Shown here piece after piece: positions 22,336 through 31,220 of a stretch of 31,220 bases of DNA (the first letter of the stretch is position 1; every line of letters starts with the position of its first letter). Position numbers and translations under genes: made by a program. The DNA is from Ichthyophthirius multifiliis (taxonomy: Eukaryota; Ciliophora; Oligohymenophorea; Hymenostomatida), in NCBI RefSeq assembly GCF_000220395.1, contig NW_004086118.1, positions 1 through 31,220 of the forward strand, in the 5' to 3' direction. The notes beneath the pieces are model-generated. The model was not told where the DNA came from. It saw only the letters and a list, made by a program, of their open reading frames with translations, and made no database searches.

Positions 22336-23122
22336 TCACTTTTATTTTTTCGAAAAAAATTATGTTGGTAATCCCATTTATTTCATTAATAATTATTCTT
22401 CATCTTCATCTTCTTCTTCTTCTTCTTATGATTTTTACTCTGTATTTTTCTATTGATCTGCCTTAATATCTTCTTATAGATATTATTTATCTTTATTTTA
22501 TAAATTTAGTTATTATTCTTAATTATTTTATTCATTTCTATCATTTTTATCTTCATTGTTTTTTTTTAATTTTTTCTTTTATTTTTTAAGTTCCTCTTCT
22601 TTTTAAATTTCATCTAATTCATCAATTTATATCATATCTTTATTTTTTAAACTTTGCAATTTTTATTAAACACAACTAACATCTACTTTCATAACTTTGT
22701 TATTCATTCCAATTAATCTTAAATGTTTTTTTCCATTTATATGATCAAGCCAAGCATTAGAATCCCAAACATGCTAAAAAAATATAAAATATTATTAACA
22801 TTTAAAAAATGATAATTACTGTATCACATAATTAACAATAAAATCCACCATGTTCTTATTTTTAAGATTCTTTAGTTACAGTAACTCTTTTTCCTATATT
22901 TTTATCAAGTTTTAAATCTTCTGTACGCTTTTATAAAAACATGGTTTCTTATACTGTTTTAGCTTTTTTTCCATTGTTTGATTCTTTATCTTCAGGTTTT
23001 TATTTTAAAATTTTTTTAACTATATATTTCTTTCTTCCGAATTTCTAATCAAATACCTCTTCAATTACATTATCAAATATATCGTCTGGATTTGGAATAG
23101 GGTCTTTAAATATATCTTACAT
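22336..23122 (-). CDS. ZMAT2: SNU23/ZMAT2-type U4/U6.U5 tri-snRNP zinc-finger protein, 246 aa
   Basis: Nuclear spliceosome component; in yeast and human, SNU23/ZMAT2 belongs to the pre-B/B complex and touches the U6-5' splice site region. Two exons, 23122-22820 and 22773-22336, with a 46-nt intron, total 741 nt. Before the finger comes RTEDLKLDKNIGKRVTVTKE, matching the conserved ZMAT2 stretch. The matrin-type C2H2 finger is GGFYCQLCDT, then HVWDSNAWLDHINGKKHLR, with Cys96/Cys99 and the paired His of HINGKKH; the intron splits the finger just after CDT. A charged helical region and an E/D-rich run follow. The C-terminal QMGLPTQFFSKKQK parallels the MGFSGFGSTKK end of ZMAT2. Stop TGA 22338-22336. 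Length is slightly above the human protein (199 aa), owing to Q/K/E-rich low complexity. Confidence 0.92.
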
Positions 23123-23717
23123 GTTACTTTATGATAAATATATAATTTTTATATTTATAATAATAAAAAAATATTATTATATTTTACAATATGTATATAT
23201 ATATAAATATATAAATATATAAATATTATATTAACTTATTAAATAATATTAAATGTTTATTTGAATATGAAGATGAAGTATGATTACTTATTAAATAAAT
23301 CAAAAAAACAAAAATTAATTCGTCTAAAATTAATACTAATAATTTCTTTAAGAATTAAAATATTAAAAAAATTATAAAATAAATATAGATTTAAATAATT
23401 ATATACAATTAATCAAATCATATAAATAATTTAACATTAAACTATATAATTAAATAGTTTATTTCAAATATTAGTAATTTTAATATTATATCAATAATTT
23501 TTTTTTTAAATATAAATAATATAAACAATATTTTTTATAAATACCCAATATTTAAACATTATTATATATTAGAATTCAATAATTATAAAAAAACACAATT
23601 ACTTAAATAACACATAATATTTTAAATATTTATTTGTAAAAGCATTTGTTTTGGAAAGAAAAATTTATTTAATTTAAATTAACTTATAATTATATTACAT
23701 AAATTTAAGAATTAATA
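23123..23717. other. Intergenic A/T-rich spacer
   Basis: About 600 bp, nearly pure A/T with a TA-rich patch at 23190-23235. No coding pattern or RNA gene is seen. It should include the SNU23 promoter. Confidence 0.5.
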
Positions 23718-24050
23718 TGAGTGAAAGTTAAATAATAATTATTTTTATCTTTGTTTTTAATAGTATAATTAATAATTTTCGAAAATCTTTTATTTTGGTA
23801 AATGATATTATTTTAAAATTTAATAATAAATAGGTTTTTGTAAGAAATGTTGAGAAAACATAAATGATTATCTATAAGATTATTATAAAGTTAAAAAATT
23901 GTATTTTGAATATTTGAATAAATTTATTTGATTATATTTGATTTTAAAATTAATCAAAATGTATAAACGTATTAAATATGATAGTGTACTTTGGGCACTT
24001 ATTGGAGCTGAAAAAGTTTAAACTTAATTAATAAAAATGGAATGAAAAAT
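23718..24050 (+). CDS. Possible small gene, broken or multi-intron, unrecognised
   Basis: From an ATG at 23718 (MSE) there are coding-like fragments on the + strand: IINNFRKSFILVND or, with short introns, QLIIFENLLF; then NDYLQDYYKVKKLYFEYLN; and MYKRIKYDSVLWALIGAEKV near 23960-24020. The last block is the only locally GC-richer patch in over 1 kb. In-frame TGAs between fragments mean the model needs introns (candidate GTTAAA..TAATAG and GTAAAT..AAATAG) and at least one base-count correction. Coding potential is suggested, not proven. No family is assigned. Confidence 0.3.
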
Positions 24051-24436
24051 AAGGTTTGAAATTATTTTATTTAACTATAATTTAGAATTTTATAATTACT
24101 AATTTATTTAGAATTAAATTAAACATCTTTATATATTTTTTTATTATAAAAAAATAGCATAAATTTATTTATTATATAATTAAATGACCTAAAACTAAAT
24201 AAAATAAAAATACATAAAATAGTTTATTAATATATAATTAATAACTTATAATATATTTTTATAAATATATACTAATCGATAATTTCGTTTTTATATTTTG
24301 AATTTTTTTTTTATCCTCACTTAAATAGTTTTTATTTAATAATAATTTATTTAGAAGCTTTGAAATTAAATAATAGTATAATAGAGATAAAAAAATTATT
24401 AATTTAATAATTAAGTAAAAAAAAAAAAAAAAAAAA
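24051..24436. other. A/T-rich upstream region ending in a poly(A) run
   Basis: About 390 bp of featureless A/T sequence, ending in 21 consecutive A (24417-24437) that run into the start codon of the giant gene. Long A-runs just before ATG are shared with BBS2 and others in this window. Confidence 0.55.
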
Positions 24437-27138
24437 ATGGAAAAAGAAGAATAATAATAATCAAATGAATAACCTGATTTTTAAAATTAGAATGAAAATA
24501 ATGATTAGGACTAAAATAATAATCATATATAAGAAAATAATTTCGAAGTAAAAAACTATTAAGGAGACAATCAATAATAAAAAAATGTTGATGAAACAGA
24601 TAATGGAACTTAGAATAATGAAGTAAAAAATCAAAATGAATAAGAAATGAAAGAATATGAATAAATTTAGCAAAATTAACAAGATAATCAAAATTAGCAA
24701 TAATAAAATGAAATTAATAATCTAAATATTAATAATTAAGAATAGGAAAATATTTATTAAGAAAAAAATGAGAATAAAAGCAATTAATTATAGATATAAT
24801 AATAAGTTAAATAACATGTTTAATAATAAGATTAACAATAAATTTAATAGTAAGATCAATAATAAAACCATTAATAATATCAAGTGAATAATCAGAATAA
24901 TCAAAATATTGAATAAGAAGATAATTAATAAAAAACAAATAAAGATTAAGAAGAAAATAAATAAAAAGGTTAAGAACAAAAAATAATTGAAAACAATAAT
25001 GAGAATTAGGAAAACAATGAGCTAAATAAAGCTGATAATAAGTAAGAATATAAATAGAATAATAAAGATGAAAATAATGAGGAAGATTAATAGAAAAATA
25101 AATAAGAAAAAATAGAAGAGAATATATTAAAATATTAAGGAGAAAATTAAAATGAAATCTTAAATTCAAATAAATAAGTTAATAAAGAGAATAATATACA
25201 GGAAAATAAAGCAGAATATTAAGGAGAAAAATAATAGGAAAAAAATTAAGAAAATACTGAGAAACATGAAGAGAAAAACAAAACTGAAATTAATGAAGTA
25301 AACGAAAATGAAAATAATTAAGAAAATAAATAGGAAAATAAAGAGTAAAATAAATAAGAAAGCTAAATTGAAAATTAATAAAAAGATTTAAATAAATAAG
25401 AAAATTAAACAGAAAATAAAGAAGAGAGCAAATAGTTAAATATAATGAAAAATAAATAAGAAAAATAAATAGGAAACTCAAGAAGGAGGCTAAGATTAAA
25501 AATAATAGGAAAGCCATGAGGAAGATAAATAGGAAAATAAAAAAGAATATTAAGAAGAAAATAAGTAAGAAAGTTAAGTAGAAAATATTAATGAAAATTA
25601 TAAATGAAAAGAGATAGGAAAGTAAATAAGAGAATAAAGAAGAAAATAAAGAAGAAAATAAATAAGAAAATTAAGAAGAAAACAAAGAAGAATACAAAGA
25701 AGAATACAAAGAAGAATACAAAGAAGTACATAAGGAAGAAAATAAAGATGAAAATAAAGATGAAATTAAACAAGAAAATAAACAAGAAAATAATGACGAA
25801 ATTAAAGAGGAAAATAAATAAGAACATAAAGTAGAAAATAAAGAAAAAGGTTAAGAAGAAAATAAAGAAGAAAGTTAAGAAGATAAATTATAGGATAATA
25901 AAGAATAAAATAAATAAGATTATTAAGGAGAAAATCAACAAGAAAACAAAAATGAAAATAATTAAGAAAATAAATAGGAAAATAAAGAAGAAAATAAAGA
26001 AATACCAAAAGGCGAAAATAAAGATGAAAATAAAATAGAAAATTAAGAAGAAAATAAACAAGAATCTTAAGGAGAAAATATAAATGAAAACAATAATAAA
26101 TAAAAATAAGGAAATAAATAAGAAGACTAAAGCGAAAACAAAGTATAAAAAAATGAAGAGAATTAGCCAAATTAATAATAAGAACAATTAAATAATAATT
26201 AAGTAGATAATAATAAACAAACTGAAGTAAATAATTAAGAAAATAACTAAATTAATAATTAAGAATAATAAAATATTAAATAGGCTAATAATGAACAATA
26301 AAAGTAATAAGCAGGTTATTAAGAATAATAGACTTAATAATAACTAGATGAAAACAATTAACTTAAATAATAATAAGAAGAATTAAATGAAAACAAAGAA
26401 AAATAACAAGAATCGTAAAACTAATAATAAGTTTAAAAATAAAGAATGAACGGAGAAAAGAATATTAGTAAATTGATGAAAATCAGAAATTAAATTAGAA
26501 TAATAATTAATAAAAATAATAGCAAGAAATGCAATAATATTAGTATTAATAATAAAACTAATAAGAAAATTAATTAAAAAATTGCGATTAAGATAAATAA
26601 TAATAAATTTAGTAAGATGAAAAATAACAAGAAAAATAGTAAGAAAAAAAAGTAGAAAAATAAGGAAAAAAAAAGAGAAGAAAAGAAGAAAAAAACAAAG
26701 AAAAGCAAGAAGAAAAAAAGGAGGAAATACAAGATAGTAATTAAAAATAAAAAAAATATTAATTTAATTGAAAATAAAAATATATTAAAAGATAATGAAA
26801 AAATAAATAAAATTAAAATAGTAAATGAAAATGAAAATGAAAACAAAAATGAAAATGAAAATAAAAAAGTAGATGAAAATAAAAAAGTAGATGAAAATAA
26901 AAAAAAAGGAAAAGAATATGAATAAGAAAAAATATAAGCATAATAATTTGAAAAGTTATAAGAAAATTAAATTGATACATAATTAGATTAAAAATAAAAA
27001 GATCAAAATTAAATAAAAGAAAAAAATAAAGATATAATTAAAAATGAAAAAAAAGAAGAAGAATTGTAGTAAAATAATAATAAATTATAAATAATAGATT
27101 AAAAAAATTAAAATAATGAATAAGGTAATAATATATAA

Positions 27139-27183
<45 letters not shown>

Positions 27184-30100
27184 TAATAATAATAATAAAT
27201 ACTATTTTAATCTAAAGATAATGAAAATTTTTAATAATTATAATAAGAATAAGTAAATAATAATTAAATAATATAAAATAATTTTTAATAATCATAACTA
27301 AATGTTATATAAAATTAAAATGTATTATAAGTATAAGAGTAAAATGAATAATAAGTAATACATTTAGAATTAAATCAATAAAAACAATAGAAACAGATAC
27401 AATAATAATTAACATAAAAAGAATAAAATATATAAGAAAAAACTTAAGAATAAATATAGAAAATAAAATATTAAGAGTTTTAAGAAAAATAAGATGAAAA
27501 GAATGAAGAAAAAAAATAGGAAAAATAATACATTTATCTTTAAGAAAAAGTAGATCAAAAATTAGGCTAATAATAGACAGTAAATTAAAATGAAAAATAA
27601 AAATAATAACAATAAGAGTAATAATAAAATTAAAACTAGAATAATAATTAATAAGAAATATAATTATAATAGAATATATTTTAAAATTAGTATTAATAAT
27701 AAACTTAAAATAAATAATAAAAATAATTGGTATAAGGCGGCGAACAATATAATTAAGATACATAAAATGAAGATATTGAAACTAAAAAAGATTTGTCTCC
27801 AAGGAGTTTTTAAAAATCGAAAGAATATTAAGACCAATTAAATTAAATTTTAGGAAAAAGTATTGATGATGATTAAGAAGCTAAAACATGTAAATTAATA
27901 ATAGAAATAAAAAGTAGAGATTAATAAATTTAAGAATTAACCAAGCAATTAAATTCATAAGAATATTTATAAAGTAAAGTATAATTAGGAGAGGTGGAAA
28001 AAAGATTAAGTAATGAAAAGGATAGACTTTAATAGGAAGCTAATTAACTTAAATAATAAATGGATAAAGTTATTTTTGATTTAGAAAATTCTTAAATGGA
28101 TACTTAAGATTTAAATTAAAAACTTAATAAACTTTACGGTTATGATGAAAAGTATAAAGAAGCACTTATGACAAACTTGAAATTAAGGATTACTTAAAAA
28201 CTTTATAGTGCTGCAAATTAAAAAAACAAGTTAATTCTTAAAAATAAAATTGAAGAATTAGAAAAAACAATTAAATATGATTAAGATTAAGAGAAAAAAA
28301 ATTTAATGAAAAATTTAGCGAGTTAGAATAATAGATTTAATAATAATTGAAATAAATTAAATAGTTAAATGATTAAAATGAGAATTTGAGTAAATTAAGT
28401 AATTCATATTAATAATAATTATAAAAATAATAAAATGATTCATTATAAAATTAAAATTAACTAAACTAGAAAATATATTAATTAGAATTATAAATTAAAT
28501 TATTAACATAATAAAAAGAATAGTTAAATGTTAATAAAGAGTTAGAAAACAAAAATATATGGAGTAATTAATATTTAGAAAATTAAATATAATATTTAAC
28601 TGAATAATATAATTTACAATTTTAATAATTAGAAAATGAAAAATTATAAGTTAGTAAATTAGATTAAAAGATTAATGATTTAGTCAACGAAAATAAATTA
28701 AAATAAGATGAAATTTAAAAAAAAGATGAGAAAATATAATCTTTGGAAACATAAATAAAAATATTAGATTAAAATTTAAAAAGTACTTAAATATTATAGT
28801 AAGAAAACTAATAACTGAAACAAAGTGTAGAAATTATAAGTTAATTAAATGAAGATAAAATAAAGCAAATGGGCAAATAACTGATTAAATATAAAAACTA
28901 ATTTCCTAATTAACTAATTATGATTAAGAAAAACAGCAAGAAAACGTAAATTTGAAAATAGCTTTAAGCTTAAAAGAATAAATATTTTTATTAAACTAAC
29001 AAAATTAAAATGAAAAAAACTAATTAGAAGAAAAAATAACAAATTTAGAAAAAGAAAAATAAGAATAAATTTAATAATTAAAAATTCTATAAAATGAACT
29101 ATAAGAAAAATTAACTTAATTATAATAAGAAAATTAAAAAATAATTAAAATATAGAATAATTAAAATAATAAATGTAAGATTTGAATAATGAAAATGAAT
29201 AAATTAAAATTTATAAATATTAATATGATGAGTAAATAAAAAAGATATAGGAATAAAAAGATATATAAACGAATAAATAAATATATAATAATAATGAATA
29301 TTAAGATAAACTAGAAGAATATGCCAATATAATAAACTTTTTAAAAAAAATAACGATGAATATGAAATAAAAATAAAAAACTTACAAAAATAAATCGAAT
29401 TATAGGAAAAAGCAAATAATGAGTAAAAAAATACGCATTAATAATATGAAAATAATTAAATAAAACAATTTAATAAATTATAAAGTCAAAGATTATAGGA
29501 AAATCAATAAAAGGAAAAACTAATGGAATAATATAAATTAAGCTAAAAAACTATATCCTAATTATAAGAACAGAATAAAATTTAAAATTAAAATTATGAT
29601 GCTTTGAATTAAAAAATTAAAATTTTTGAACATGAAATTTAATTACTTTAAAATAATTCCAACCAAAATGAAACTTATCCTTAAAGGAATTTAAACTAAA
29701 ATAAAAAATTAAGAATCAAACATAAAATTTGATACATTAGTTAATCAAAGAGGAAGTTTCGAGCCTAAAAAAAGCCATATAAATACTATATGATAATAAA
29801 TTAAATATAAAAACTAATGATGAATAAGATTAAATATCTTTAGCTAGATTAATAGAAAATGAATTGAATTCTTATGTAAATTTGGACTTTTAATTTTTGT
29901 AAAATTAAGTTGAGAATCCTTTCAATATTACTTATGATTAATAAAATAATAAAATTATTATTTAGAAAGATTGTTCTTAAGGCAATAGTATTGCATTTAC
30001 TTAATAAAATATTGTAAATGAGAGGTTTTATATTATAAGATTTGATTTGTATGCTGATAGTACTTTTTGTAGAATAGGATTAATTCCAGAAGATAAAGTA

Positions 30101-30475
30101 AAAGACTAAAATAATATTTAAATTAATGAAGATATTATTTGCTAAAATTTTTGTTTAACTAATACTATGCTTTAGGATTAAGAAAGGGGATTTATTTAGG
30201 TCGGAGATTTAAATTTAAGTGCTTTTAAATAGGGAGAATTTATTTTAAGATTTAATGTTTCGAAGGGTATTTTTTAAATTTTGGATAATAGTTGTAATTT
30301 GAATAGTTTTAAGTGTAATTTTGAAAATTAAAAGTACAAACTTTTTGTTTAGTTGAAAAATAGTAAGGGAAGATTCGAAATTATTAATGCTAAAAGAGAT
30401 AATTAAGAATTTAATTAGATTTAATTTGAAGATTTTTAAGATATTAATAATTTATTGGATTTATATTTTAATTGA
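24437..30475 (+). CDS. Giant low-complexity protein: E-N-K repeats, polyQ, coiled coil, globular C-terminus (about 2,000 aa)
   Basis: ATG at 24437, TGA at 30473-30475. In order: (1) 24437-25090, N/Q/E-rich; (2) about 25090-26200, tandem tetrapeptides of form (E/Q/D)-E-N-K; (3) 26200-27800, Q-rich with runs of 13 and 5 TAA codons (27142-27198) and NENENENK-like repeats; (4) 27800-29700, long heptad coiled coil (for example KLIIEIKSRDQQIQELTKQL, IEELEKTIKYDQ, NFKITFLEKE-like segments); (5) about 29760-30475, globular: ISLARLIENELNSYVNLDF, ERFYIIRFDLYADSTFCRIG, ERGFIQVGDLNLSAF and EFILRFNVSKGIFQIL. Part 5 is beta-rich and loosely recalls SPRY-type domains in ciliate proteins; that is a guess. 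The frame changes about eight times (near 25455, 25600, 26425, 26770, 28350, 28905, 29185, 29350 and 29720), mostly at A-runs, so it cannot be translated as assembled. Introns at some of these points are possible. Convincing amino acid repeats on both sides support one gene. Confidence 0.7.
25090..26200 (+). repeat. Imperfect 12-bp coding repeat, (E/Q/D)-E-N-K
   Basis: The codon unit GAA/TAA/GAT + GAA + AAT + AAA repeats dozens of times with point changes (GAC, GAG, AAC, TAC). A purer block at 25625-25800 has GAAGAATACAAA three times in a row. The third positions and Gln codons (TAA) are conserved in the plus frame. Opposite-strand and shifted-frame translations give only Phe/Ile/Leu-rich or Lys-rich strings. 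Confidence 0.85.
27142..27198 (+). repeat. (TAA)13-AAA-(TAA)5 array coding polyGln
   Basis: Thirteen TAA triplets (27142-27180), one AAA, then five TAA triplets (27184-27198), in frame with flanking coding sequence (NNIQI before, ILFQSKDNENF after). Confidence 0.85.
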
Positions 30476-31220
30476 TATCTTTTTTATTAAAATATATTTA
30501 ATTATTATAAGAACTAAATTTATATAATAAATAATTATTTTTATATTTATATTTTATTTATATATATTAATTTTTTGAAATTTAATATTTTATTTTATTT
30601 TTTATTTTTATTTTTAATTAATATTTTATTTTTTAAATATTATAATTAATAAATGAAAAAATCTTTTTAATTTAAAATTTTTTTAAAAAATAAAATTCTT
30701 ACTTTTAAATTTAAAAAAAAAGTTTTTTAAGTCATATATATGAAAATAATAATAATTGCTTCATTTTTTAACATTTTATTATTAATTTGAAATAAATTTT
30801 TTGTATTTCATTAATTTTATTTTATTTATAAATTATGTAAAAATTATTTATTATTAATATTAAATATTTCTTTTTTCTTTGTATTTTTATTTTTATTTTT
30901 ATTTTATTTATATATATAGTTTTTAATATTATTTAAAATTAAAATAAATATATTTTTGGAAAAAAATAAAAAAAGAAAAAAAATATTTATTGAATATTAA
31001 TAATTATAATTATTTTAAAAAGATTTAATATTATATTTTATTTAATTATTTTTAAATATTTTTATGATATTTTAATTAACTTTATCTATAAGCAATAAAT
31101 TAAATACAATTAATTTAATTTTTATTAAATAAAATATTAATATATATATTAATGTTTTATTATTCTCTGAGCGTTTAATAATTATTATACTCTATTAAAA
31201 TTTATAAATAATTTTATTTT
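30476..31220. other. Gene-free A/T-rich end of window
   Basis: About 745 bp of A/T-rich sequence after the giant gene. No coding pattern, RNA gene or telomeric C4A2/C3A2-type repeat is visible, so the window end is not shown to be a chromosome end. Confidence 0.5.

Noticed and set aside
25604-25834. Lys-rich plus-strand open stretch (MKRDRKVNKRIKKK)
   Set aside because: It is a shifted-frame reading of the same repeat; the coding frame gives E-E-N-K units with Gln codons, and continues far on both sides.
24461-26846. Many long minus-strand open stretches rich in Phe, Ile and Leu
   Set aside because: They are the antisense of the plus-strand E-N-K and Q-rich coding repeat; Phe/Leu/Ile strings arise mechanically from GAA, AAT and AAA codons. 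No start context, introns or family likeness support them.
27305-27841. Two overlapping opposite-strand stretches in the giant gene
   Set aside because: One is antisense and the other a shifted frame; both lack the Gln-codon pattern, and the plus coding frame reads through with natural sequence (LSPRSFQKSKEYQDQL).
31000-31220. Window end as a macronuclear chromosome end
   Set aside because: No C4A2-type telomere repeat or its complement is present.

Overview
The window looks like macronuclear DNA of a ciliate in the Tetrahymena/Ichthyophthirius group (oligohymenophorean). Base composition is extremely A+T-rich. TAA and TAG occur throughout conserved proteins at glutamine positions, every gene that can be closed ends in TGA, and introns are mostly 38-90 nt with GT..AG ends. 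The very high A+T and the draft-like base-count slips in A-runs recall Ichthyophthirius multifiliis, but the species is inferred, not shown. Read with the standard code, almost every gene here falls apart. All gene calls below use TAA/TAG = Gln and only TGA = stop.

Layout. 1-6776 (-): 5' part of an axonemal (probably inner-arm) dynein heavy chain, from start codon to the AAA2 P-loop, in eight exons; the gene runs off the left edge. 7128-8026 (+): Q/N/K-rich coiled-coil protein, divergent from the dynein gene. 8129-9032 (-): dihydropteridine reductase in five exons. 9644-11962 (+): BBS2, a BBSome subunit, in four exons with one -1 frame break at an A8 run. 11963-13074: no gene seen. 13075-13762 (+): small single-pass membrane protein. 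14296-16195 (+): type-I-like membrane protein, exon structure not fully resolved. 16581-17807 (+): granule lattice (mucocyst/trichocyst matrix) protein, intronless. About 18040-18699 (-): small K/N/Q-rich protein, badly resolved. 18870-21353 (+): Q-rich coiled-coil protein with a TAA-encoded polyQ run. 21538-22128 (-): 196-residue protein with a faint SKP1/BTB look. 22336-23122 (-): SNU23/ZMAT2-type zinc-finger spliceosome protein. About 23718-24050 (+): doubtful small gene. 24437-30475 (+): giant low-complexity protein with E-N-K tetrapeptide repeats, then Q-rich, then long coiled coil, then a globular C-terminal domain. 30476-31220: no gene seen.

Functionally, the recognisable genes are typical of a ciliated, secretory protist: motile-cilium motor (dynein), ciliary membrane trafficking (BBS2), regulated secretion (granule lattice protein), pterin recycling (dihydropteridine reductase) and splicing (SNU23). 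Nothing indicates an operon or a mobile element; neighbours look independently transcribed. No tRNA, rRNA, CRISPR array, telomere repeat or virus-like element was seen. The main technical feature is that several long genes switch frame at homopolymeric A-runs, which reads most simply as base-count error in a draft assembly but in BBS2 also happens to sit on a canonical-looking -1 slippery heptamer.
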